DNA from: Gloeobacterales cyanobacterium ES-bin-313 | Lineage (GTDB): Bacteria > Cyanobacteriota > Cyanobacteriia > Gloeobacterales > Gloeobacteraceae | Direction: 5' to 3' | Assembly (NCBI GenBank): GCA_014379585.1 | Contig: JACMLN010000108.1 | Coordinates: 1 to 64,000 of the forward strand | Length of the DNA: 64,000 nucleotides | Part shown: positions 35,006-43,385 of the stretch, piece by piece | Position numbering within the stretch: the stretch's first letter is position 1 | How the letters are laid out: each line of letters starts with the position of its first letter | Notes under the pieces: generated by a model | What the model was told of the DNA's origin: nothing | Seen by the model: only the letters and a program-made list of their open reading frames with translations | Database searches by the model: none | Position numbers and translations under genes: made by a program

Positions 35006-36022
35006 TTATTTCTTTTTCTTTTTGCTTGGAGCGCTGGAGGCGGCCATATCCGCGTCTTGGAGCGTTTGGCCTGTGGCAGCCAAGAAAACATCGTCCAGAC
35101 TTGGTCGAGACTGAGCTACCCCAAAAATCGGTAGACCGACTTGTTTGAGGGCAGCACGCATGGCTGGAACGGTTTCGAGGGGATCAGGAGCAGCAACGAC
35201 CAGGTAAAGGGCGTTGCCTTGGGCTTCGTTAATAATAACTTCCTTGACAAAAGGGAGAACACGCAGAGTATCAGCGGCCTGTTTTGCTTCCTCGACAGGG
35301 GAAAATTCGCGGATGCGCAAAGTAACGCGCTCGCCGCCAACCTGCTTTTTGAGGTCTTCAGGGGTACCTTCGGCGATCACGCGACCCCGGTCAATAATCG
35401 CAACACGGGTCGCCAGCATATCGATCTCTTCGAGGTAGTGGCTGGTGAGCAGGACGGTAATTCCACGCTTAGTCAACTCCCGCAAAAAAGCCCAGACATT
35501 GAGGCGGCTTTGAATATCGAGTCCGACCGTCGGTTCATCAAGGATCAAAACTTGGGGATCGTGGAGCAGTCCGGCAGCAAGATCCAAACGCTTCATCATG
35601 CCGCCCGAATAGGTTTTGATCCGATCCCCAGCCCGTTCGCTTAAGCCAAGTAGTTCGAGGGCATCGTCGATCCGGGTGCGGGCAAGGCTGCTCGGCAGAT
35701 GATAAATATCGGCCTGGAGTTGAAGCAGTTCGCGCCCGGTCAAAATTTTGTCGAGGGCAACTTCTTGGGCCACATAGCCAATGCATTGGCGCGCAGCACG
35801 GGGATCCGCAAGGACATTCACGCCGCAGACGCTCAATGAGCCGCTGTCTGGGCGTTCCAGGGTACATAGACAGCGCAGTGTCGTTGTCTTTCCTGCTCCA
35901 TTGGGGCCGAGGAGTCCGAAGATCTGCCCCCCAGGCACTTCCAGAGAAACCCCATCGACTGCCTGGATACTGCCGAACTGCTTGCGCAGATCGCGGATAA
36001 TCACCGCTGCCTCTTTGGCCAT
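35006..36022 (-). CDS. ABC exporter ATP-binding protein (DrrA-like)
   Basis: This 338-residue ATPase has Walker A GPNGAGKTT near residue 38, Q-loop YVAQEVALD, signature YSGGMMKRLDLAAGLLHDP near 140, Walker B VLILDEPTVGLD and switch TSHYLEE. The C-terminal extension after residue 225 (RVTLRIREFSP...) matches the DrrA group of exporter ATPases. It ends in a run of five lysines. It sits directly upstream of the ABC-2 permease and 8 bases after the ctaB stop on the same strand. Confidence 0.9.
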   Translation of the reverse strand: MAKEAAVIIRDLRKQFGSIQAVDGVSLEVPGGQIFGLLGPNGAGKTTTLRCLCTLERPDSGSLSVCGVNVLADPRAARQCIGYVAQEVALDKILTGRELLQLQADIYHLPSSLARTRIDDALELLGLSERAGDRIKTYSGGMMKRLDLAAGLLHDPQVLILDEPTVGLDIQSRLNVWAFLRELTKRGITVLLTSHYLEEIDMLATRVAIIDRGRVIAEGTPEDLKKQVGGERVTLRIREFSPVEEAKQAADTLRVLPFVKEVIINEAQGNALYLVVAAPDPLETVPAMRAALKQVGLPIFGVAQSRPSLDDVFLAATGQTLQDADMAASSAPSKKKKK

Positions 36023-36030
36023 AACACGCT

Positions 36031-36933
36031 CTAGGAAAGGACGCTATCGACACCCATGGCGACAAATAGCAGCATCAAGTACCAGATCGAGAGCTTAAAC
36101 AGGGAACGGGCTTCTTTTTTGTCAGTTGGGTTTTTGAGTAAACGCACTGCCCCGATCAAAAACCAAATTCCCAGTCCGCTGGCTGCAATCAAGTAGATCA
36201 GTCCCATTGTACCAAGCGGATACAAACTGAGGGTGACTGGAATCAAGGCGACGGTGTACCAAAAGATCTGTTTGGTGGTCGCTTCGTCGCCCACAATCAC
36301 TGGAAGCATCGGGACGCCAGCTTTACGATAATCTTCGCGGATCATCATCGCCAAAGCCCAGAAGTGGGGCGGTGTCCAGACAAAGATGATGCCAAAAAGT
36401 ACTAGAGCCGAAAGACTCAGATCTCCAGTAACAGCCGCCCAGCCCACTAATGGCGGAATCGCCCCCGCCGCCCCGCCGATCACAATATTTTGGGTGGTCG
36501 AGCGCTTTAGCCAGAGGGTGTAGATCACCACGTAGCAGCCTATCCCCAAAATCGCCAGTAGGGCACTCAAAAGATTGGCGAACACAGCGAGAACAACAAA
36601 AGCACTTACACCAAGAACCGTGGCAAAAAGGGCAGCTTGATAGGGTTTGATCCGACCAGCGGGTAATGGGCGGCGGCGGGTGCGCTCCATCAGGAGATCA
36701 ATATCCCGGTCAATTAGACAGTTAAAGACATTGGCAGAACTGGCCGCGAGGGTACCGCCTAGAAGCGTGACCAACAGCAGGAATGGATTGATCTGGCCAT
36801 GGCTAGCAATCCACATCGCTCCAGCCGTCGTGATCAGCAGCAGTACCTGAATCCGAGGCTTAGTCAGTTGATAGTAATCACTGAGGGTTGTACTCAGGGG
36901 CGCAGGCGCTTGAATCGTTTCTTGCACAGTCAT
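36031..36933 (-). CDS. ctaB: Protohaem IX farnesyltransferase CtaB
   Basis: From the ATG at 36933 the product is 300 residues with about eight to nine spans. The UbiA-family Asp motifs are NVFNCLIDRDIDLLMERT (near residue 70) and PPHFWALAMMIREDYRKAGVPMLP (near 190). It makes haem O from haem B, the first step to haem A. AGGAAG lies just before the ATG, and the gene begins 5 bases after the cox15 stop. The much longer upstream frame runs inside cox15 and is not used. Confidence 0.95.
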   Translation of the reverse strand: MTVQETIQAPAPLSTTLSDYYQLTKPRIQVLLLITTAGAMWIASHGQINPFLLLVTLLGGTLAASSANVFNCLIDRDIDLLMERTRRRPLPAGRIKPYQAALFATVLGVSAFVVLAVFANLLSALLAILGIGCYVVIYTLWLKRSTTQNIVIGGAAGAIPPLVGWAAVTGDLSLSALVLFGIIFVWTPPHFWALAMMIREDYRKAGVPMLPVIVGDEATTKQIFWYTVALIPVTLSLYPLGTMGLIYLIAASGLGIWFLIGAVRLLKNPTDKKEARSLFKLSIWYLMLLFVAMGVDSVLS

Positions 36934-36938
36934 TCTTC

Positions 36939-37835
36939 CTAATGTGAAAGCCCAAGCGCTCTTTGGCGCAAGGACAGAACAGAGAGCCAGATCAACGAGC
37001 CGAAGAGGGCTGCACCGACGGCAAGATGGGCAACCGTCAATCCCTGAACGCTGAGTTTGAGATAAAAAGTGGTTACACCGAGGCCGATTTGCAGAGCAAG
37101 CAGACCGAGTAGCCCAAAAGCAGCCCACCGAAAACCTTTTTGCCTCCAACTCGCAAAAGCAACCAAGAGGACAGCCAGAGTCGCCGGAACAACTCCAAAC
37201 AGGTGGTTATTCATGACGTTGCAGAGTACCGAACCTGCCAGGCACTGGTTGAGTGCCCACTGAGAGGCGACCAATCCCCCCAAAATAATTTGGCCATAAC
37301 AGACAACCGTTGCACCGATAGCCACTTGAGGCAACCAGCTCACTTTTGATGCCCCCTTGCTCAGGGGTTGAAGGGCAGCAGCAGCAGCAAGCAGAGTTCC
37401 AAAGTAGAGCATCGCCGTGCCGAGGTGGGCAGTGACAATATCGAAGCGCAAGTACTGGGTGACAGTCAGTGCTCCAAGTACACCCTGAAAAAGCACAAGA
37501 GCGAGGGCGAGAACCGAAAACCAGGGTATCCAGCGGGGCAGACTAGGGCGAGTGTACCAACTTAGCCCGACAAGCAACAGCGTGCCAAGACCAACGAGGG
37601 TGGCAATCTGGCGGTGAAACCACTCCAAAAAGATGTATTGATCCATGTGGGGAACAATTTGGCCGTAACACAAGGGCCAGTCCGGGCAGGAAAGTCCCGC
37701 TCCCATCACCCTTGTCAGGCTGCCGAGCGCCATCAGACCAAAGGTCAAAATACAAAGCCCCAAGATAAGGCGATGGATCGTGCGCAGGGCAGTTGCCTCT
37801 TCGCGCAGGCTTGTTAAAGAGAGTTTATAGGCCAT
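36939..37835 (-). CDS. ctaA: Haem A synthase Cox15/CtaA
   Basis: The 298-residue protein has about eight spans in two related four-helix halves. Landmarks are SLTRVMGAGLSCPDWPLCYG (near residue 40), EWFHRQIATLVG (haem-ligand His), VTAHLGTAMLYF and NQCLAGSVLCNVMNNHLFG near 210, with a final VAHLAVG. It oxidises haem O to haem A for cytochrome oxidase. The ATG at 37835 starts a Lys-containing N-terminus; the frame upstream lacks similarity. The cox operon starts 349 bases away on the other strand. Confidence 0.95.
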   Translation of the reverse strand: MAYKLSLTSLREEATALRTIHRLILGLCILTFGLMALGSLTRVMGAGLSCPDWPLCYGQIVPHMDQYIFLEWFHRQIATLVGLGTLLLVGLSWYTRPSLPRWIPWFSVLALALVLFQGVLGALTVTQYLRFDIVTAHLGTAMLYFGTLLAAAAALQPLSKGASKVSWLPQVAIGATVVCYGQIILGGLVASQWALNQCLAGSVLCNVMNNHLFGVVPATLAVLLVAFASWRQKGFRWAAFGLLGLLALQIGLGVTTFYLKLSVQGLTVAHLAVGAALFGSLIWLSVLSLRQRALGLSH

Positions 37836-38184
37836 CAAGATAAACCACGGTCTGTTCTCACAGTAATCAGCTCTCGCTAAAGTGCTTAAAAGCTTCAGCC
37901 AATTTTTAGATTGTTTGTAGTTGCCAGACAACATAAATCTTGATAGCGATATTCGATGCTTTATAGAGGATCAAGAAACAGAAATTGCGCTAGGCTTTCG
38001 CTTTGTAATCTTTATGAAACGTATATCCGAAAAAGTCTGCATGGGTTAATTCCTCTCGTTTTTCTACACATATCTTTACAGCAAAGCTTTAGCAACATGA
38101 AGAAAAACAAAAAGCTTCTTGATCCTCACCAAAGACGCAGATAGCCTTGGTAAAGCGATTGGCCAAAAATCAGGAAATGAACAG
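37836..38184. promoter_or_regulatory. 349-base divergent intergenic region between cox15 and coxB
   Basis: This AT-rich stretch must contain promoters for both the haem A genes and coxBAC. I find no single convincing -35/-10 pair. A 15-codon frame starting at 38098 (MKKNKKLLDPHQRRR) ends 40 bases before coxB, has no clear ribosome site and is not called a gene. AAAAGCTT-type sequences recur at 37887-37895 and near 38108. Confidence 0.4.
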
Positions 38185-39090
38185 ATGAGAGTGCCAAGAA
38201 TTACACCCAACCTCAGCGCCGCCATCAGCGCAGTGGTCTTAATCGTCCTCGCCAGTCTGTGGATCGGCCAGCACTCCGACTGGTTAATGCCAGTGGCTGC
38301 AGACCGCGAAGCCAAGCTAGTGGACGACCTGTTTACCTTCATGTTGGTTATCGCATCAGCAATTTTTCTCGGCGTGCAGGGCATTTTGCTCTATTCCGCT
38401 TTTGCTTTCCGGCGCAAACCTGGGGATATGACCGATGGCCCCCCACTCGAAGGCAACATCAAACTTGAAATTCTGTGGACGCTCATTCCGACCGTCTTAG
38501 TGCTTTATTTGTCGGTCTACAGCTACTCAACCTATCTACAACTTGGTGCTGCTGGCCCGATGGAGAGCGCTCACCTGCATTTACCTAGCAGTGCTGCCAA
38601 TGCCGCGCCTACCCAAGTGGACAAGGCTGTACTACCCCTTGAGATCAATATTCAAGCCATGCAATTTGCCTGGATCTTTGACTATCCCAAAGGGATCCAG
38701 ACAGGGGAACTCCATGTTCCTCTTGGCAAGCCTGTGCTGCTCAAGATGAAATCCAACGACGTAATCCACGGTTTTTGGGTACCAGAATTTCGCCTCAAAC
38801 AAGATGTGATTCCAGGCCGGACAACGACGGTTCGATTCACTGCTACCCGCGCTGGTCAGTACGTGCTGAACTGCACCCAACTGTGTGGAACCAGCCATGG
38901 TGTCATGCGGGCTGATGTGTTCGTCGATAAGCCTGAAGACTACCAAAAGTGGTTAGCCAGTCAAGCCGCTTTGCCTTCGCAACTGCGCACCGCAAAAGGT
39001 CTACCGAAGACCACGATTATTTCTCAAGTCCCCCTTCACACTGAGCAGACCCGTGCCCTTGTCGGCAACCTGCGTACCCAGGAGCAATAG
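38185..39090 (+). CDS. coxB: Cytochrome c oxidase subunit II
   Basis: The 301-residue protein has two N-terminal spans (residues about 12-30 and 50-75) and a periplasmic cupredoxin domain. The CuA site is complete: His in DVIHGFWVPEF and the CTQLCGTSHGVM motif. It accepts electrons from cytochrome c or plastocyanin. I choose the ATG at 38185 (AGGA upstream); the frame starts at 38119 but lacks similarity there. The C-terminal 45 residues are a polar tail. It is 2 bases from coxA. Confidence 0.95.
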   Translation: MRVPRITPNLSAAISAVVLIVLASLWIGQHSDWLMPVAADREAKLVDDLFTFMLVIASAIFLGVQGILLYSAFAFRRKPGDMTDGPPLEGNIKLEILWTLIPTVLVLYLSVYSYSTYLQLGAAGPMESAHLHLPSSAANAAPTQVDKAVLPLEINIQAMQFAWIFDYPKGIQTGELHVPLGKPVLLKMKSNDVIHGFWVPEFRLKQDVIPGRTTTVRFTATRAGQYVLNCTQLCGTSHGVMRADVFVDKPEDYQKWLASQAALPSQLRTAKGLPKTTIISQVPLHTEQTRALVGNLRTQEQ

Positions 39091-39092
39091 TT

Positions 39093-40742
39093 ATGGTTCA
39101 AATCGCTCAAGGCGATCACCCAGAAGCCCCAACAGGCTGGCGCGAATACTTCAGTTTCAGCGTTGACCACAAAGTGATCGGCATTCAGTACCTGGTGACG
39201 ACTTTTATCTTCTACTTGCTCGGCGGACTCTTGGCGATGGTCATCCGCTACGAGTTGCTCACTCCCGATGCCACCCTCGACCCAAACTTGTACAACAGCG
39301 TCTTTACCATCCACGCGACAGTGATGATCTTTTTGTGGTTGGTGCCTGCTTTGGCAGGATTTGGGAACTACGTCGTGCCGTTGATGATTGGCACACGAGA
39401 CATGGCGTTCCCTCGCCTCAATGCTTTGAGTTTCTGGATGATTCCGCCAGGCGGGATCTTGCTGATGTCTAGTTTTTTGGTCAAGACTGGGGCAGCCGGA
39501 GCTGGATGGTGGTCTTACCCACCCCTGAGCGCCCAACTTGTTGCTGAAGGCGACAAAATGGTCACGAATACAGGCGAAGTGATCTGGCTAGCGAGTGTGA
39601 TCTTCTTAGGAACCTCGTCAATTCTCGCAGCGATCAATTTCATCGTCACGATTTTGGGGATGCGCACCAAGGGAATGACCCTGTTTCGGATGCCCTTGTT
39701 TTGTTGGACAACTCTGACCACTGCTTGCATCACCTTAATTGCCACTCCAGTGCTCGCTGGTGCCCTGATTTTGTTGATGTTCGACATCACCCAAGGCACG
39801 GTCTTTTTCAACCCGACTGGCGGTGGCGACCCTGTGGTCTACCAGCACATGTTCTGGTTCTACTCCCACCCAGCGGTCTACATCATGATCTTGCCTGCCA
39901 TGGGGATCATCTCTGAAGTCCTACCGGTCTTCTCCCGCAAACCCCTGTTTGGCTACAAAGCACTCGCCATTTCGACGATCGGCATCGGTGTTTTAGGCTT
40001 CACTGTCTGGGCACACCACATGTTCACCAGTGGCACCCCCGATTGGTTGCGGATGTTTTTCATGATCACCTCGATGATCATCGCCGTCCCCACAGGCATC
40101 AAGGTCTTTAGCTGGATCGCGACGGTTTGGGGAGGCAAGCTCGAACTCAATTCGGCGATGCTGTTCGCCATGTCCTTTGTTTCGATGTTTGTTGTCGGTG
40201 GATTATCTGGAATCATGCTCGCTTCCGTGCCAGTAGACATTCACGTCAGCAATACGTATTTTGTCGTTGCCCACCTCCACTACGTTCTGTTTGGCGGTTC
40301 AGTCTTTGCCATCTATGCCGGTATCTACTACTGGTTTCCGAAGATGACGGGGCGGATGCTCAACGAGTTTTGGGGCAAAGTGCACTTCTATACAACGTTT
40401 GTCGGTTTCAATCTGTGCTTCTTGCCGATGCATTGGCTGGGTACCCATGGGATGCCACGCCGAGTTGCTGCCTACGCTGTCGATTTCCAAACCCTCAATG
40501 TCATCGTTAGCATCGGCGGCTTTTTGCTCGGTATCTCGACCCTGCCCTTTTTGTTCAATGTCATCTACTGCTGGATCAAGGGCGAAAGGGCTACCGCGAA
40601 CCCATGGCGCGCGCTTACTTTAGAATGGACGGTGAGTTCACCGCCTCCAGTGGAAAACTTTGAAGTGTTGCCTGAGATCACCGAAGGCCCCTATGAATAC
40701 GGCAAGCCGTTGCTGAGTGTCCCTCAGCAGCAGCAATCTTGA
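39093..40742 (+). CDS. coxA: Cytochrome c oxidase subunit I (A2-type haem-copper oxidase)
   Basis: This 549-residue protein has twelve spans. Ligand motifs are TIHATVM (haem), HMFWFYSHPAVYIMILPAMG (CuB His-Tyr, near residue 255), WAHHMFTSGTP (two CuB His) and VAHLHYVLFGG (haem His pair). The YSHP pattern, with Ala where A1 enzymes have the proton-channel Glu, indicates the A2 type common in cyanobacteria. It lies between coxB and coxC in one operon. Confidence 0.97.
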   Translation: MVQIAQGDHPEAPTGWREYFSFSVDHKVIGIQYLVTTFIFYLLGGLLAMVIRYELLTPDATLDPNLYNSVFTIHATVMIFLWLVPALAGFGNYVVPLMIGTRDMAFPRLNALSFWMIPPGGILLMSSFLVKTGAAGAGWWSYPPLSAQLVAEGDKMVTNTGEVIWLASVIFLGTSSILAAINFIVTILGMRTKGMTLFRMPLFCWTTLTTACITLIATPVLAGALILLMFDITQGTVFFNPTGGGDPVVYQHMFWFYSHPAVYIMILPAMGIISEVLPVFSRKPLFGYKALAISTIGIGVLGFTVWAHHMFTSGTPDWLRMFFMITSMIIAVPTGIKVFSWIATVWGGKLELNSAMLFAMSFVSMFVVGGLSGIMLASVPVDIHVSNTYFVVAHLHYVLFGGSVFAIYAGIYYWFPKMTGRMLNEFWGKVHFYTTFVGFNLCFLPMHWLGTHGMPRRVAAYAVDFQTLNVIVSIGGFLLGISTLPFLFNVIYCWIKGERATANPWRALTLEWTVSSPPPVENFEVLPEITEGPYEYGKPLLSVPQQQQS

Positions 40743-40752
40743 GGTTACTCCT

Positions 40753-41385
40753 ATGCAATCATCGACAAGCTCTAACGATTCCGTACTTGATGCCAATATT
40801 GCCCAGGCTGCGTCTGCCTCGTCTGTCCATGCCCACGAGCATGGGCCGGATCTACGGATGTTTGGTTTCTCGCTTTTTTTGGTGTCGGAGGGGATGCTCT
40901 TTGTGGGTCTCTTCGTCGCATACTTTGCCTTTCGCGCCTCAGCACCCGCTTGGCCCCCTGCAGGTACACCGGAACTTGAAAAGTTCATGCCGTCGGTTTT
41001 TACAGCGATCTTGGTGGCCAGTAGCGGCGTGATCTACTTGGCGGATCGCGCCCTTCTCAAGGGAGACATGGGCAAGTTCCGCCTCTTTTGGGGTCTCACC
41101 ACCTTGATGGGGCTGATCTTTTTGGGTGGACAAGCCTACGAGTGGGCAAATCTGACCTTCACCCTCAAAAGCGGCCTCTACGGAGGAACCTTTTATGTAC
41201 TGACGGGTTTTCACGGAATGCACGTAATCATCGGCATCATCTTGCAGATCATCATGCTTATCCGTTCTTTTAAGGCTGGACGTTATACACCCGAATCCCA
41301 CTACGGCCCAGCAGCGACCTCGGTCTACTGGCATTTCGTCGATGTAGTCTGGGTGGCGTTGTTTGGGATGCTCTACATCCTCTGA
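40753..41385 (+). CDS. coxC: Cytochrome c oxidase subunit III
   Basis: The 210-residue protein has five spans. Landmarks are GFSLFLVSEGMLFVGLFVAYF (near residue 38), AYEWANLTFTLKSGLYGGTFYVLTGFHGMHVIIG (near 130) and a final SVYWHFVDVVWVALFGMLYIL. It stabilises the oxidase core. GAGG lies 8 bases before the ATG at 40753; the frame upstream overlaps coxA. A strong terminator follows. Confidence 0.96.
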   Translation: MQSSTSSNDSVLDANIAQAASASSVHAHEHGPDLRMFGFSLFLVSEGMLFVGLFVAYFAFRASAPAWPPAGTPELEKFMPSVFTAILVASSGVIYLADRALLKGDMGKFRLFWGLTTLMGLIFLGGQAYEWANLTFTLKSGLYGGTFYVLTGFHGMHVIIGIILQIIMLIRSFKAGRYTPESHYGPAATSVYWHFVDVVWVALFGMLYIL

Positions 41386-41410
41386 CCTCGTTTTCCAGAG
41401 AAATTCGCAG

Positions 41411-41440
41411 CGACCCCAGCAATTGCTGGGGTCGTTTTTT
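41411..41440 (+). terminator. Intrinsic terminator of coxBAC
   Basis: CGACCCCAGC (41411-41420) pairs perfectly with GCTGGGGTCG (41425-41434) around an AATT loop and is followed by TTTTTT. This is a textbook rho-independent terminator 26 bases after the coxC stop. Confidence 0.93.
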
Positions 41441-41530
41441 GGGCAAGAATCCGCACGAGTACGGATTTGCCAAGACTGCATGGGGGTTGGGCTTGGGCAA
41501 CCTAAGGGAAATGCTTATTTTGTGACCCCT

Positions 41531-43312
41531 ATGTCTTGGATCCTACAGCGTTGGCAATCTTTGGTATCCCTCTTTCAGTCTCCAGTATTGGGGAAAGTAA
41601 AGGATCAACCCACTCAGCGTTCGACTCTGGCTGTATCGACCCAGGAACGTTTACGAGTGCTATTGCATAGTCTTAAACAGTACGAACAGCGCATCAATCG
41701 CCTTGGCCAAGGGATCGCCGAATACTATAATTTTTCGATTGTTGGCCAGCGCAAGGGCTACTCAGGCTGGCTCAGCGAAGAATTGCACTCCGGCAACTAT
41801 GTGAGCTTTCACCGTCTCTCCCAAGAAATTGGCCAGTTGGTGGTGCAAGCCCGCGAAGTGATGGCGGATCGCGATGCTCATGGCGATCAAGCCGATGCCA
41901 TCGGCATTCAAATTCGTAGTCTCTGTGCAGCAGTCACTTCCGGCATGGAGCGTATCCGTATACTACCGATCATTGAGGCAATCGATACCCTTCCCACCTC
42001 GGTGCGCAGACTTGCCCACAACTACAACAAAGTCGTCGATATTCACCTGGAAGGACAGCAGGTGCTTGTCCCACGGGAGATGCTCGGAGAATTGTCGGCA
42101 CTGATCGAACATTTGATGACTTTTTCGCTCCTCAGCAGTGTTGAGCCTTCGAGCACGCGGCTTAAAGTTGGCAAACCAGCGCGTGCGCGCTTAATGGTGC
42201 GTTTTAGCCAGACTTCCTCCCGCCTTGAACTCGAAGTGAGCGATGATGGCGCTGGTCTGGATGAAATTCGCCTACGAAGCCAAATCTTTGCACGGGAATT
42301 GCTCACTCCGGCAGAGTTTGAATGCTTGAGCCGCGATGAACTGATGACCATGGCTGTTGGGTGGGGTGGCACTTTTCAATATGCCAGTCTCGAAAAGTTC
42401 CAGAAACGGATGAAGCGCCTCGGAGCAACTCTTAACGTCTCGGTCACACCAGGAAAGGGGATGCACCTGCGGCTTCACCTGCCGTACAGTTTGGTAAGTT
42501 CACACCTACTCCTCTTTGCGATTCCTGCCCAGTTGATTGCCATTCCGCGCCGTACCATTCAAGAAGTGGTTTCCCTCGAACTGCTGCCGAAGCGAATCGA
42601 TAACGGAATCTGCTATGTGCAGTGGCGTGGGCGGCAAATTCGTTTCTTTGAACTTGCGGATCTTCTGCAATTGCCTGGGGGTGAGGCCTCTGGCTCTGCG
42701 GTTATTCTCCAAGAAGCAAACCGCTATATGGCGGTTGGGGTAGTGCGCCTCGAAGACGCCCGCCCGGTGGTTCGCGAAAAACTGCCTGTACTCCCCAATG
42801 CCCTCCCTGCAACCAACGGCATGGTTCGTCTCCAATCGGGGCCGATGGTACCGCTCCTGCAGCCCGAAGCGCTTTTTGAACAGATCGCCAGTCGGGCAAT
42901 ACAAACACCAGCCAAGCAGCCAAAGGGCACTGTGTTGGTCATAGACGATTCCCACACTGCCCGCGACATGCTCTCCCTCCTTCTACTTCGCGGAGGATAT
43001 ACGGTTCGCCAGGCATGTGACGGCCAAGAAGCCCTAGACATGCTCAAAACTGGCCTCGAATGTGGCCTAATCTTCTGCGATCTAAATATGCCGCGCATGG
43101 GTGGTTTGGAATTTTTGGCAGCGATCGCCAACGAAGAGCGTCTCAGCCGCATTCCGGTCACTGTCCTGACAGCACGGGTAGACGAAGAAGAAATCCGCGA
43201 CGCCTACGAACTTGGTGCACGGGCCTACTTCAACAAACCGTTTAATGAAGATGAAATTCTAGCCGGGGCACAGCGCTTCTTTGTCCAAGATGCTGTGGCA
43301 GTGACCCGCTAG
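41531..43312 (+). CDS. CheA-like protein with degenerate kinase core, CheW domain and receiver
   Basis: The 593-residue product aligns in order with CheA from its dimerisation region onward. MERIRILPIIEAIDTLPTSVRRLA (near residue 140) equals the CheA segment before the ATP site. A relic ATP domain keeps DDGAGLDEIR (near 240) but lacks the N-box Asn and the Gly-rich lid. A CheW-like coupling domain follows (IPAQLIAIPRRTIQEVV, near 335), then a receiver with VIDDSHTARD, phospho-acceptor Asp 517 in FCDLNMPRM, and NKPF. There is no N-terminal phosphotransfer domain. It is probably a scaffold or pseudokinase that receives phosphate. The start is uncertain: GTG at 41522 is also in frame. Confidence 0.8.
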   Translation: MSWILQRWQSLVSLFQSPVLGKVKDQPTQRSTLAVSTQERLRVLLHSLKQYEQRINRLGQGIAEYYNFSIVGQRKGYSGWLSEELHSGNYVSFHRLSQEIGQLVVQAREVMADRDAHGDQADAIGIQIRSLCAAVTSGMERIRILPIIEAIDTLPTSVRRLAHNYNKVVDIHLEGQQVLVPREMLGELSALIEHLMTFSLLSSVEPSSTRLKVGKPARARLMVRFSQTSSRLELEVSDDGAGLDEIRLRSQIFARELLTPAEFECLSRDELMTMAVGWGGTFQYASLEKFQKRMKRLGATLNVSVTPGKGMHLRLHLPYSLVSSHLLLFAIPAQLIAIPRRTIQEVVSLELLPKRIDNGICYVQWRGRQIRFFELADLLQLPGGEASGSAVILQEANRYMAVGVVRLEDARPVVREKLPVLPNALPATNGMVRLQSGPMVPLLQPEALFEQIASRAIQTPAKQPKGTVLVIDDSHTARDMLSLLLLRGGYTVRQACDGQEALDMLKTGLECGLIFCDLNMPRMGGLEFLAAIANEERLSRIPVTVLTARVDEEEIRDAYELGARAYFNKPFNEDEILAGAQRFFVQDAVAVTR

Positions 43313-43353
43313 CAGTTCTAGAAAAGTAACTGGAGTACCAACACAGTTTGTTG

Positions 43354-43377
43354 AGGAGCGCAGTAGGCTGCGCTCCT
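43354..43377. terminator. Hairpin between convergent genes
   Basis: AGGAGCGCAG (43354-43363) pairs exactly with CTGCGCTCCT (43368-43377) around TAGG. It lies between the stops of the CheA-like gene and nrdJ. Neither side has a T-run, so it may be a weak bidirectional terminator or an extragenic repeat. Confidence 0.5.
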
Positions 43378-43385
43378 ACACAGGG

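Noticed and set aside
38098-38145. 15-codon leader peptide MKKNKKLLDPHQRRR before coxB
   Set aside because: No clear ribosome site, no stem-loop after it and no codon bias that would suggest attenuation.
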